Of a stretch of 40,863 bases of DNA, positions 18,012 through 26,082 are shown one piece after another (within the stretch, counting starts at the first letter, position 1; each line of letters begins with the position of its first letter). The stretch covers positions 1-40,863 of the forward strand of contig CAKZWF010000012.1 in NCBI GenBank assembly GCA_937921865.1. Direction: 5' to 3'. The stretch is from an uncultured Pseudomonadales bacterium. GTDB taxonomy: Bacteria; Pseudomonadota; Gammaproteobacteria; Pseudomonadales; Azotimanducaceae. Position numbers and translations under genes: made by a program. Under the pieces are notes generated by a model. That model was given only the letters and a program-made list of their open reading frames with translations, was not told where the DNA came from and made no database searches.

Positions 18012-18911
18012 CTATTTGTTCGCGTTATCTTCAGCCTGACGCCGACGCCATGACCAGCCTTCCTGCGCGCCACTCATGTCGAGAAGCTGCTCCTTGCGCG
18101 CGAGCAGATCTTCGTAGGTGACATCTGCGTCGAACTGGAGATCGTCGTTGCTGAATATCGCGCAGGTGGCGAAGCGACCGTTGCCTGCCTGGATCACTTT
18201 GCCAGTAGGAGCGTCGTCGCTGCACATCAGCAGGACTGCGGGAGTCACCAGTTTCGGGTGGCGCATCGGGTCGGGATTGTCCGGATCGACATCGCGTCCG
18301 GGTATCATGCCGATCAGACGTGTTTCCGCCGCAGGCGCAAGGCCATTGACGCGAACGTTCTTTGACGCGCCTTCAATGGCCAGCACGTTGATCAATCCCA
18401 ACATACCCATCTTTGCTGCGCCATAGTTGGCCTGTCCGAAATTGCCGTAGATTCCTGATGTCGAACTGGTCATCACGATTCGTCCGTAATTTTTCTGGTA
18501 CATGATCGGCCAGGCTGCATGGGTCACATAGGCGGTGCCGTTGAGATGCACGTCCATGACCAGGTCCCAGTCCTTCAGCTCCAGATTCTTGAAGCTCTTA
18601 TCGCGCAGGATTCCGGCGTTGTTGACCAGAATGTCGACGGTACCGAATTCGGCTACTGCGTCATCGACGATGGATTGTGCTCCGGCTTTGTCAGCGACCG
18701 AGGCTTTGTTGGCAATGGCGATACCACCGGCGGCGCGAATTTCCTCAACTACCTGATCAGCCATATCGCTGGCGCCGGTGCCGTCGCCGCTGCCGCCCAG
18801 GTCATTGACCACAACCTTGGCGCCACGGCTGGCAAATTCCAGTGCGTGGGCTTTACCCAGGCCGCCTCCAGCTCCAGTGATGATTACGACCTTGTCTTTG
18901 AATTCACTCAT
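18012..18911 (-). CDS. SDR-family 3-hydroxyacyl-CoA dehydrogenase (MFE-2-like)
   Basis: The 299-residue short-chain dehydrogenase has the cofactor loop TGAGGGLGKAHA near residue 12, the NNAG motif at residues 97-100, a catalytic serine around residue 150, and the YxxxK pair as Tyr163 and Lys167. The GAGGGLGKAHA form and the VNDLGGSGDGTG segment that follows are typical of the dehydrogenase domain of peroxisomal multifunctional enzyme 2 (HSD17B4). It therefore probably oxidises 3-hydroxyacyl-CoA, or related steroid/fatty acyl intermediates, with NAD+. ATG at 18911 follows a GAAGGGG ribosome site. A TATAAA hexamer on the same strand (18963-18958) could be a -10 element. Confidence 0.85.
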   Translation of the reverse strand: MSEFKDKVVIITGAGGGLGKAHALEFASRGAKVVVNDLGGSGDGTGASDMADQVVEEIRAAGGIAIANKASVADKAGAQSIVDDAVAEFGTVDILVNNAGILRDKSFKNLELKDWDLVMDVHLNGTAYVTHAAWPIMYQKNYGRIVMTSSTSGIYGNFGQANYGAAKMGMLGLINVLAIEGASKNVRVNGLAPAAETRLIGMIPGRDVDPDNPDPMRHPKLVTPAVLLMCSDDAPTGKVIQAGNGRFATCAIFSNDDLQFDADVTYEDLLARKEQLLDMSGAQEGWSWRRRQAEDNANK

Positions 18912-18981
18912 GAGGTATCCCCTTCTTTATCTCGATTGAGTCTTGGTGTCTGGGGATTTTATACTGATTGTACGCGAAGCT

Positions 18982-19042
18982 CAGCCCGGCTCCGCTTGAA
19001 CACGGGCTGTGTCGTCAGCAACTACGCTCGCGGTAGTTGACG
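18982..19042. repeat. Two adjacent inverted repeats in the intergenic gap
   Basis: The first is a perfect 7-base arm pair, CAGCCCG at 18982-18988 with CGGGCTG at 19003-19009. The second is CGTCAGCAACTAC at 19013-19025 with GTAGTTGACG at 19033-19042, pairing over 10 bases with a two-base bulge. Together they fill much of the gap between the SDR gene start and the end of the next minus-strand gene. Neither is followed by a T-run on either strand, so a classical intrinsic terminator is not supported. They could be RNA stems in the 3' region of the upstream transcript. Confidence 0.35.
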
Positions 19043-19078
19043 ATTACGTTTTGAATGGTCGCCGTCGGTCGGGTCAGA

Positions 19079-19468
19079 TCAGGCTGTTTTGCGTCGTTCC
19101 GAGTTGCCGCTTTCGGTCTGCTTCGCCAGGATGAACTCGTTGAGAGCCTTTCTGGCCAGCTCGGCGCTGGAGTAGGGTCCTTCAGGTCCCTCCCGGGCGA
19201 TGAAGTACCAGCCGTCGACCTGTTGGACGACCCGCTTGGCGGTATCTTCCGTATTCAGCCCGTCCAACTTGAGGTGGCCGCCGGTCGCCAGTTTCTGGCA
19301 GATATCGACGATAGGCATCTGGACGATCTGTTGCTGATCGTCGGCGCGAAAGCTGACCCTGGCCATGCCGGCGTCAGTGTCGACATCGAGAATCAGATGC
19401 AGCCTTCCTTGGTCCGAGAAGAGTCGGCCTTCGAGGCGGTTGTTCAAAGTTGCATGCATGTGAGCCAT
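19079..19468 (-). CDS. Small conserved hypothetical protein
   Basis: This 129-residue soluble protein is not confidently assignable. The first ~70 residues look like a compact beta domain of the PilZ-like size (LEGRLFSDQGRLHLILDVD). The C-terminal ~50 residues carry WYFIAREGPEGPYSSAELA followed by a short helix. The W-Y/F-F-x-x-REG-x-x-GP-F/Y pattern with a following A-x-x-x-L helix is, from memory, typical of small DUF proteins of pseudomonad-type bacteria (DUF6316-like) and also resembles GYF-2-type modules. It has a highly charged tail (SGNSERRKTA). Coding is supported by the even codon usage and by the recognisable C-terminal motif. Confidence 0.55.
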   Translation of the reverse strand: MAHMHATLNNRLEGRLFSDQGRLHLILDVDTDAGMARVSFRADDQQQIVQMPIVDICQKLATGGHLKLDGLNTEDTAKRVVQQVDGWYFIAREGPEGPYSSAELARKALNEFILAKQTESGNSERRKTA

Positions 19469-19626
19469 CTCGTATTCCGTTACTGAGGGTCACCCCGATT
19501 CTATGATGAGGTTCGTGGCCATTCTGCAAAGCAGGTCACATATTCTGGCTCAATCTGCGAACTCTAAAGGATCAGGACTTGGGGCGTCTGGTGATTGGCG
19601 CTAACCGTTGAGGTCGGTCATGCCAC

Positions 19627-20853
19627 TTAATCTTCTTCGTGCAATCTCGGATCCAGGGTCATCACTTCTGTCGTGGTTTTTGGCAGCACCTGGTAGGGTT
19701 CGAAGTATTCTCTGGAGACCTCATGGGTGCGGATCCGAAGTCCGGTCCACACAATACAGCCGATGAATGCGACGGCGATAGTGATCATAAAGCCGTCGGC
19801 TAAGCCGAGCTGGTTGGTTCCTGCAAACAGCAACGGACCAGCTATCGCGCCAACTGCATTGGCAATCAGCATGCCGCTGGCGATCAGTAGGAACTTGCCG
19901 TCAGCGTTGTCATTGGCGTGTGCCAGGCTGATCGAGTAGATGGGCATTGACCCCGCGCCGCACAGTGCTGCAGCGGTGTACAGAATCCACTCACTGTTGC
20001 TGGCGTCGAGAATCGGCAGGGCAGCCCCTGTCAGACCGATAGCTGCCAGAATCATGATCACGTAGCGTCGATCGAGGAAATCGGAGAGCCGGCCCGCCGG
20101 AAACTGCGCGAAGAAGCCTCCCAGGATCGCCAGCATCACGAATCGCGCTCCGGTCTCGACCGACCCGGTCTGCTGGCTGGCATATACGGCACCCATACTC
20201 CATAACAAGCCGACGATGACACCGGACAGGCTCGCGCAGATCATGCCGACGTGAGATGCCTGGTAGGCGATCTTCCAGTTGAATTTAATGTCGTCGGGTG
20301 TTTCAGGTTGTGGCGAGCTGGTCAGGCCAATCGGAATGATCGCTGCAATCAGTAATATTGCTGCGACAGTGAACAGTTGGTTGAGGCTGAAATGATCCAG
20401 CTCGAGGAACAACTGCCCTGCAGCCATGGCGCCGAGACAGATGGCCGTGTACGAAGCCAGCACCGCGCCACGTTGTTCATTGCTGGTGCGCTCGTTCAGC
20501 CAGCTCTCGACGATAGTGTAGAGACCGGCCAGGCTGCAGCCAGTGAGGAATCGCAGTACCAGCCACGATAGGAAGTCCTGCTGTATTGACGCAGCCAGGA
20601 TGGCAATGGCAGCAACAGCAACCCCGGAGCTGAACGCTCGGATATGTCCGGCCCGGCGAATGATGCGCGATGCGCTGAGGCAGCCGACGATAAAGCCGAG
20701 ATAGTAGGCGGATCCGGTCAGACCGATCAGCGTTCCAGACCATCCCAGAGACTGTGCTGTCAGTGGCAACAGGGTGAGCTGCAGGCCATGGCCGATGAGC
20801 AGGACCAGCACGGACAACAGAACACTCTGTACTGAGCGCAGGGAAGCTGCCAT
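19627..20853 (-). CDS. MFS transporter (YcaD-like)
   Basis: The 408-residue inner-membrane protein has about twelve hydrophobic segments. The start (VLLIGHGLQLTLLPLTAQSL) and the following YYLGFIVGCLSASRIIRRAGHIR are typical of the YcaD/UMF2 branch of the major facilitator superfamily. The loop between helices 2 and 3 carries the RIIRRAGHIR form of the MFS A-motif. A second such loop appears as AGRLSDFLDRRYV, after helix 8. The substrate of this branch is not known to me. The C-terminus is cytoplasmic and hydrophilic. ATG at 20853 is preceded by a region without obvious promoter. It may follow the transglutaminase-like gene (20986-21810) on the same strand, 132 bases away. Confidence 0.82.
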   Translation of the reverse strand: MAASLRSVQSVLLSVLVLLIGHGLQLTLLPLTAQSLGWSGTLIGLTGSAYYLGFIVGCLSASRIIRRAGHIRAFSSGVAVAAIAILAASIQQDFLSWLVLRFLTGCSLAGLYTIVESWLNERTSNEQRGAVLASYTAICLGAMAAGQLFLELDHFSLNQLFTVAAILLIAAIIPIGLTSSPQPETPDDIKFNWKIAYQASHVGMICASLSGVIVGLLWSMGAVYASQQTGSVETGARFVMLAILGGFFAQFPAGRLSDFLDRRYVIMILAAIGLTGAALPILDASNSEWILYTAAALCGAGSMPIYSISLAHANDNADGKFLLIASGMLIANAVGAIAGPLLFAGTNQLGLADGFMITIAVAFIGCIVWTGLRIRTHEVSREYFEPYQVLPKTTTEVMTLDPRLHEED

Positions 20854-20985
20854 CTGTGTGAACTACCTGAAGCGGGCCAGCCGCGAACTGGCGCGCATTC
20901 TCGACATATCCAGCGCGAAAGCAAGATTTTTTTCGGGTATTGCCCCAGACCTGGCGACGCCTGGAAACCGAGGTCGGCTGTCTGG

Positions 20986-21810
20986 CTAGGAGACGTCCTT
21001 TTCGACCCAGACACGCATGTCCAGCGGCAGCAGCAGCGGTCCGAACTGATTGTAGATCGCCACGTCGGTAGCGTCCCGACCCTGAGCAATGCTGATTCGG
21101 GCGCTGGTGTTATCAGGCGACACCGACGGGTCGAAAGTACACCACTGGTGGCCGATATAGGCTTCGAACCAGGCATGTATGTCCATGGGCTGCAGTCCTT
21201 CGAGATAGCCGACAACGAGGCGGGCAGGAATGCACAACGCTCTACACAGCGCGATGCTGATCTGGGCGAGATCTCGACAGACACCCTCCCGTCGTTGGTT
21301 GATCTCAATCGCTGAGACGGGATAGGTGCTGCTCAATGGGACGTTGGCGATGTTGTTACGGACCCAGGTGGTAATCGCCAGGACCTGGTCGTAGCCCGGA
21401 TTGCTGTTTCCGACGATGTCTATTGCCATATCGCCAAAGCGATCAGACTCGCAGTAGCGACTCGGCAGAAGATAGGTCAGGACCGAGTCCGGAAGATCAG
21501 GGATTTCAACAAAGGCCTGATAACCTGCGTCAACGCGGACTGCATTGTTAAGCAGGACATCGACAGTTGTCTGGATCTCGAATGGTCCCACTGGCGCGAC
21601 CAGGCGCTGGCAGAGATTGCCGAAGACGTCCGGGTATTCGACCACCTCGATAGAAGGTGACAGCCGGTAGCTTTCCCCGGCAACCCACTGGCCGGGGCCG
21701 CTCCGCGGGCGCAGCATGAACACCATCGGCGTGGTCGTGGTGGCCTCAAAAGTCATTGAGCACCCCGCGCGCCACATTGTGCTGCCGCTGTCGATTCCGG
21801 TATTGGTCAT
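20986..21810 (-). CDS. Transglutaminase-like cysteine protease-fold protein
   Basis: The 274-residue protein has an N-terminal beta domain of about 100 residues and then a transglutaminase-like core. The catalytic triad is visible: Cys178 in EGVCRDLAQ, His212 in DIHAWFEAY and Asp227 in TFDPSV. Proteins of this layout act as peptidases or amidases, often on peptides tied to cyanophycin-like or other polyamide substrates, and are frequently encoded with circularly permuted ATP-grasp and alpha-E proteins; none of those is present here. I chose ATG 21810 (MTNTGIDSGSTMW), because upstream residues from 21915 look non-coding. No signal peptide is seen, so it is probably cytoplasmic. Confidence 0.82.
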   Translation of the reverse strand: MTNTGIDSGSTMWRAGCSMTFEATTTTPMVFMLRPRSGPGQWVAGESYRLSPSIEVVEYPDVFGNLCQRLVAPVGPFEIQTTVDVLLNNAVRVDAGYQAFVEIPDLPDSVLTYLLPSRYCESDRFGDMAIDIVGNSNPGYDQVLAITTWVRNNIANVPLSSTYPVSAIEINQRREGVCRDLAQISIALCRALCIPARLVVGYLEGLQPMDIHAWFEAYIGHQWCTFDPSVSPDNTSARISIAQGRDATDVAIYNQFGPLLLPLDMRVWVEKDVS

Positions 21811-21995
21811 GATCTTCGCCGTGATTGTTTGGACTGGTGGTGGGCCCTGGAGATCCGAGTGCTCAGCGCGGTCAGTGTAGTGGAGTGGCCGGCATTTGTT
21901 GACGTTTGTGTACACCGGCAGGTGATGGCCTGTTGAGTCGGTATCAATCGTCTATCATGCGTGGTCGAGTCGACTATCAGAAATCTGGAGGCACC

Positions 21996-22232
21996 ATGCT
22001 GGAAATGCGACCCGGTTGTGAGCGTTGCGACAAAGACCTGGCCCCGGATAGTGTTGATGTTTACATCTGCAGTTTCGAATGCACCTGGTGCGCAAGCTGC
22101 GCCATCGATGAGATGCAGGGCATTTGCCCGAATTGTGGTGGCCGCCTGCGTAAACGCCCACCGCGAGCCACACACCTGCTGGAGCAGTTTCCTGCCAGCA
22201 CGATCCGCGTGTTCAAGCCGGTTCAATCCTGA
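21996..22232 (+). CDS. DUF1272 family small zinc-ribbon-like protein
   Basis: This 78-residue protein begins MLEMRPGCERCDKDLAPDS and has a Cys pattern of CERC, CSFEC-TWC-ASC and CPNC, with a basic tail. The MLEMRPxCExCxxDL start and the YICSFECT block are diagnostic of DUF1272, a small family with multiple metal-binding cysteine pairs and no known function. ATG 21996 is preceded by a good GGAGG site at 21987-21991; the longer frame from 21906 is not needed. The stop lies two bases before the ATG of the GNAT gene, so the two are probably co-translated. Confidence 0.8.
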   Translation: MLEMRPGCERCDKDLAPDSVDVYICSFECTWCASCAIDEMQGICPNCGGRLRKRPPRATHLLEQFPASTIRVFKPVQS

Positions 22233-22234
22233 CG

Positions 22235-23203
22235 ATGACTAAATCTCTGCGCATTGAGCGGCTGCGACCGGAACACGCAGCGCAGATAGTGCAGTGTTTT
22301 CATCGCGTCTATGGCGACTCGTACGCTAACGTTCTGTTTTATAAATCTGAGGTTCTTGCAGAGGCGATTGCCGATGCAGCCGTTTGCTGCGTCGGTGCGC
22401 TCAATGACGAAAATCAGGTCCTCGGACATATGGCGATGACGTTCGGCACTTCCGGTGGGACGCCTGAGTTGGGCAATACGGTTGTTGATCCGACAGCGCG
22501 TGGAGCGGGGGTGGCCTGGCAGGTGGGCGCGCAATTGGCAGCCTGGTGCGGTGAACTCGGGTATTCGGGCTTTCTGCACTATCCGACCAGCAATCATCAC
22601 ATCATGCAGCGTCAATCCGTGAAAAAGGGCTTTGAAACCGGACTGATGCTCGGCTACATCCCGGCGGAAACAGATGGCAAAGTACAAACTACTGATCAAC
22701 GGCTCAGGCAGGCAGCGACCATTGTCTATGAACCCCTGGATGAGCCTCTGGCAGACCCTCAGGCGTCGACGGCCTACCTGCCGGCTGACTGGGCAGATCT
22801 GATAAGACAATTGGCCAGAGACTGCCGATTACCGAGGAAGTGGCGCGATGGCATGAGTGATATGCCATCCGCGATCAGCCAGGCAGAATTAGTCGATTAC
22901 CCCGAGCGCAAGCTCGCCCGCCTGACGGTGCTGGCAGTGGGCGAGGATCTCGATGGACGTTTGCAGGACTTCGCTATGTCCGGCCAGCCGTGCCTTCAGG
23001 TCGATTTTCTGATGAATGATACAGCCATTGCGGCTGGAGTCGCGCTGGCCGCCAGCCGCGATTTCCGGTTCTGTGGCTGGCTGCCGGGATATCGACGCTC
23101 TGATGTCATCAGGTTGCAGAAGGTCGATCCGGCACTGACAGACATGAATCCGCAACTGGTCAATCCCACAGCGCAAGCCCTGCTCAAGCGGATTTTGGAC
23201 TGA
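22235..23203 (+). CDS. GNAT-family N-acetyltransferase
   Basis: The 322-residue protein has an N-terminal GNAT domain of about 170 residues. The acetyl-CoA pyrophosphate loop is seen at VVDPTARGAGVAWQVGAQLA, where RGAGVA corresponds to the Q/RxxGxG/A motif, and is followed by a YSGFLHYPTSNHH region. The second half (about 170-322) contains no motif I can assign; its DFRFCGWLPGYRRSD segment looks like a degenerate GNAT beta strand and loop, so a tandem GNAT is possible. ATG 22235 starts two bases after the DUF1272 gene. Substrate unknown. No signal peptide. Confidence 0.72.
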   Translation: MTKSLRIERLRPEHAAQIVQCFHRVYGDSYANVLFYKSEVLAEAIADAAVCCVGALNDENQVLGHMAMTFGTSGGTPELGNTVVDPTARGAGVAWQVGAQLAAWCGELGYSGFLHYPTSNHHIMQRQSVKKGFETGLMLGYIPAETDGKVQTTDQRLRQAATIVYEPLDEPLADPQASTAYLPADWADLIRQLARDCRLPRKWRDGMSDMPSAISQAELVDYPERKLARLTVLAVGEDLDGRLQDFAMSGQPCLQVDFLMNDTAIAAGVALAASRDFRFCGWLPGYRRSDVIRLQKVDPALTDMNPQLVNPTAQALLKRILD

Positions 23204-23230
23204 AAGGCGAGTCATTGCGCAAACGAGTTC

Positions 23231-23259
23231 TTGTGTTCACTTAAGTGCAAAAATAGAAT
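23231..23259 (+). promoter_or_regulatory. Candidate promoter with palindromic operator upstream of the outer-membrane barrel gene
   Basis: A TTGTGT hexamer at 23231-23236 and a TAGAAT hexamer at 23254-23259 are spaced by exactly 17 bases. Between them lies the perfect 10-base palindrome CACTTAAGTG at 23238-23247, a likely protein-binding site or a chance palindrome. The -35 match is only moderate. The start codon of the outer-membrane protein is 71 bases beyond the -10. Confidence 0.4.
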
Positions 23260-23329
23260 TCGCCGCCACAGGCTCGCTGTCTGATCATCGGTTTCGTCAG
23301 CAGGGCTACTGAAACTCATGGAGAGAACT

Positions 23330-24046
23330 ATGCGCCTCGCACAGGGACTGACTTTTGTTCTAGCACTTACTGCTTCCGCTTCACTGTATGCCCGCGACAT
23401 TGATTTCAACTACATCGATGTAAACGTAGGCATCTTCGACCTGGACTCTGATGAAAGCCTTTCTGATGGCGCTGATTCCATCAGTGCCGAGACAGACACA
23501 GATACCAGTTTCTATGCCAGCGGTGCCTGGCAACCCTATCAGGGCTCTGTTGGCTGGTTTACGCGTATGCATGTTTTTGCGGCCGCAGGCATAGCCAAGA
23601 ACGACCTTGATGGTTCAGCAACGCTCGGTGGTATTACTTCGAATGCATCGGGTGACCTGGAAGTGATTCAGGCACGATTCGGCGTTGGCTATCACCAGCC
23701 GCTGATGGAGAACCTGAACATCTACGGTCGTGTTACCTATGACTACATCGAACTTAAAGACGTTGATCTGGGTGGCGTCAGTTTTGATGATGTGGATGAA
23801 AGTGGTATTGGCGTTGAAACCGGGGCGCGCTGGCTGTTTGCTGATCGCTTCGAACTTCAGGCCTACGTGCGCTGGAGTGACGCTGCGACCCTAAGTGGCG
23901 ACGGCGGTGATGAGCTGAATACCGATGACGGCACCTTCGGTGGAGTCGCGGGACGCTGGTATTTTGCTGATCATTGGGCATTGCAGGTCAACGGTGAATT
24001 CGGCGAAACAGCCCTCTACGGAGCTGGTGTCCGCTTCACCTTCTGA
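23330..24046 (+). CDS. Outer-membrane beta-barrel protein (hypothetical)
   Basis: The 238-residue protein starts with a signal peptide (MRLAQGLTFVLALTASASLYA) and the mature chain shows alternating strands rich in Gly, Asp and aromatics, for example WFTRMHVFAAAGIAKND and VGYHQPLMENLNIYGRVTY. It ends in VRFTF, with the terminal Phe needed for insertion of outer-membrane proteins by the BAM complex. That points to a small OmpA/OmpX-like barrel of about eight strands. Asp and Glu are abundant in the loops. ATG 23330 has GGAGAG upstream; an ATG at 23318 in frame is an alternative. The function is unknown. It lies 27 bases before the amidotransferase gene. Confidence 0.75.
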   Translation: MRLAQGLTFVLALTASASLYARDIDFNYIDVNVGIFDLDSDESLSDGADSISAETDTDTSFYASGAWQPYQGSVGWFTRMHVFAAAGIAKNDLDGSATLGGITSNASGDLEVIQARFGVGYHQPLMENLNIYGRVTYDYIELKDVDLGGVSFDDVDESGIGVETGARWLFADRFELQAYVRWSDAATLSGDGGDELNTDDGTFGGVAGRWYFADHWALQVNGEFGETALYGAGVRFTF

Positions 24047-24073
24047 GCAAAGACAGACAGCAGGTTAAGCGGT

Positions 24074-24904
24074 ATGTGTCGATGGCTCGCGTATTCGGGA
24101 GGGGCAGTTCCGATTGAAGAACTGGTGTTCAAGCCAGAACACTCTCTCGTTGATCAGAGCCTATCTGCGAAGCTGACAAGTGAACCCACAAACGCGGACG
24201 GCTTCGGCCTCGGCTGGTATGGCCGGGGTGGTAAACCCGGCGTGTACCGAAGCACTCAGCCTGCCTGGAACGACGCAAATCTTCAGGATCTCTGCTTCGA
24301 AGTGGAATCCGGGTTGTTCATGGCGCACGTACGTCGCTCTACTGGCTCTCCGGTTCAGGCATCGAACTGCCATCCGTTCCGGTACAGTAACTGGTTGTTC
24401 GTCCACAACGGACTATTGAACGGTTTTGAGCATATCCGTCGCGATATGGCGATGGCAGTCGATGCAAAGCTGTTTGCCGCCATGAATGGCAGCACTGATT
24501 CCGAGTTGATGTTTCTGGTGGCGTTGAGCTTCGGGCTTCAGGACGAACCAATTCCGGCGCTTGAGAAGATGGTGGGGTTCATAGAACAGCTGGCAGCGAA
24601 GCGGGGCATCGATGATGCCGTGCAGATGACGCTGGGAGTTGCCGATGGCCGGACACTCTATGCGGTACGCTACTCGACCCGGCGAAACTCGCGGACGCTG
24701 TTCCATTCGGTGGATGTTCGAACTATCCACGAGCTCTATGGCGCAGATCGGGTCGCTCATCCATTTCCTGCTGATGCCAGGGTAGTGGCGTCCGAGCCAA
24801 TGGGTGAGCTGCCTGGCATCTGGCAACCGATTGATGAATCCACCGCGCTGATGGTTGCTGAGGGCGAGGTGGAGTATCGGCCATTCGCGCCTGCTATCCC
24901 CTAG
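24074..24904 (+). CDS. Class II glutamine amidotransferase (YafJ/EgtC-like)
   Basis: The 276-residue protein has the N-terminal nucleophile cysteine directly after Met (MCRWLAYSG), exposed by removal of the initiator Met. The glutamine-amidotransferase signature continues with the NADGFGLGWYG block near residue 43, HVRRSTGSPVQASNCHPF near residue 85, and the HNGLLNGFEHIRRD block near residue 117. It belongs to the YafJ/EgtC branch of Ntn-hydrolases, which hydrolyse gamma-glutamyl amides; EgtC acts in ergothioneine synthesis but no egtB/egtD is nearby, so the branch assignment is not a pathway call. Length is typical. It is cytoplasmic. Confidence 0.82.
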   Translation: MCRWLAYSGGAVPIEELVFKPEHSLVDQSLSAKLTSEPTNADGFGLGWYGRGGKPGVYRSTQPAWNDANLQDLCFEVESGLFMAHVRRSTGSPVQASNCHPFRYSNWLFVHNGLLNGFEHIRRDMAMAVDAKLFAAMNGSTDSELMFLVALSFGLQDEPIPALEKMVGFIEQLAAKRGIDDAVQMTLGVADGRTLYAVRYSTRRNSRTLFHSVDVRTIHELYGADRVAHPFPADARVVASEPMGELPGIWQPIDESTALMVAEGEVEYRPFAPAIP

Positions 24905-25069
24905 CAGGCGCCCCTGCGCACCATAGCGGTGCGAACCTGCACCAGCGTTAACGCGGTTACGTCAAGCAGCATGACGGCTACCGGCTGTCAGTGATCGATT
25001 CACAACCTATCAGTCAGTGGCATACAAATTGCTCCTCAGCGGTTGTTGTCATCATCTGGTTCAGCGCAC

Positions 25070-25948
25070 ATGCCGGTGCAGTTTCGAGGCTTGCGTGCAT
25101 TCTGTGAAGCGTCCCGAACAGGCAGTTTCAAAGCTGCTGCGGATGAACTGTGCGTCACATCCTCTGCCGTGAGCCACCAGATCCGCGCCCTGGAGGACTA
25201 TCTGGGGGTCAAGCTGTTCGAACGCAGAACCCGTTCGATTGAGCTGACATCTGCCGGGCGGAGTTATTTCAGAACAGTGGCACCGCTGCTGCGCAGTATC
25301 GATGATGCGAGTGAAGAGTTTAAGTGTTCCCCGGATAAAACGTCACTGCGGGTGCAGATGCCCGACTTCTTCGCCAGCGAGATGTTTGTGCCAAAGATGT
25401 CGGATTTCTCCGACCGGTATCCGGAAATAGACCTGCAGATCGAAACCCTGCCGGTAAAAGTGTCTGCCGAGATCACGACCGGTGACGTAGTGGTGGTCCT
25501 GACAGGACGACAACCTGAATTCCCGATTGCCGAGAAACTCTTCCCGGTCCGTTACGTACCCGCCTGCAGCCGCGCGCGTTTTGAATGCTGGCACAAACAG
25601 GGCTTCACCGCTCTGGAACAGGCGACTCTGCTGGTGCACAAGGCTCGTCCACACGCCTGGGAGCGCTGGGCAGAGGAAGCCGGTGTGAGTGCGCCCGCGC
25701 CAAAACAGATTATTCGCCTGGACACCATGTTTGCGCTGGCTCGAGCGACCGAGCAGGGGGTAGGTATTGGCCTGATTCCAATGCCGGTCAGTGCCAACTG
25801 GTTTGGTGGCGGCGCGATCCGCAGGCTGTTTGATCAGGATCTGGTGACCCGTGATCACTACTGTGTGGTTGCCACCGGCAACAGCGAACACCCGGAAGCC
25901 ACGCGCCTGCTCTGGCAATGGATGGTCGACTCGTTTCGCCAGACTTAG
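25070..25948 (+). CDS. LysR-family transcriptional regulator
   Basis: The 292-residue protein has the LysR N-terminal winged helix-turn-helix (LRAFCEASRTGSFKAAADEL, then CVTSSAVSHQIRALEDYLGV and KLFERRTRSIELTSAGRSYF) and a C-terminal inducer-binding domain of about 200 residues. The VSHQIRALEDYLGVKLF form and the later GIGLIPMPV block fit the GcvA-like group. Its neighbours on both sides read in the same direction, so a target cannot be proposed from divergent layout. I chose ATG 25070 (MPVQFRGLRAFCEAS), because a TTG at 25043 adds only nine residues. The 165-base gap before it contains only a 5-base hairpin (GCACC/GGTGC at 24918-24932) and no clear promoter. Confidence 0.85.
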   Translation: MPVQFRGLRAFCEASRTGSFKAAADELCVTSSAVSHQIRALEDYLGVKLFERRTRSIELTSAGRSYFRTVAPLLRSIDDASEEFKCSPDKTSLRVQMPDFFASEMFVPKMSDFSDRYPEIDLQIETLPVKVSAEITTGDVVVVLTGRQPEFPIAEKLFPVRYVPACSRARFECWHKQGFTALEQATLLVHKARPHAWERWAEEAGVSAPAPKQIIRLDTMFALARATEQGVGIGLIPMPVSANWFGGGAIRRLFDQDLVTRDHYCVVATGNSEHPEATRLLWQWMVDSFRQT

Positions 25949-26008
25949 CCTGGCTCCACGATGGTGCATGGGTGAAATAAACTCATCGCTGCTTCGTAAA
26001 AGCATACT

Positions 26009-26037
26009 TTGTCAGTACTTCATCACGCTCCTAGGAT
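26009..26037 (+). promoter_or_regulatory. Candidate sigma70 promoter for the TPR gene
   Basis: TTGTCA at 26009-26014 and TAGGAT at 26032-26037 are separated by 17 bases, the optimum for the housekeeping sigma factor; the hexamers match consensus at 5 of 6 and 4 of 6 positions. The start codon of the TPR gene lies 46 bases beyond the -10. Confidence 0.4.
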
Positions 26038-26082
26038 TGGCTGTGTCGATGGCCGATATCGACCAGTTTAATCAAGGAGTAA

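Noticed and set aside
22223..22810. A 195-residue minus-strand frame opposite the GNAT gene
   Set aside because: It is antisense to the acetyl-CoA-binding domain, whose motifs decide the coding strand.
25343..26005. A 220-residue minus-strand frame opposite the LysR gene
   Set aside because: It is antisense to a clear LysR inducer-binding domain and has no motif of its own.
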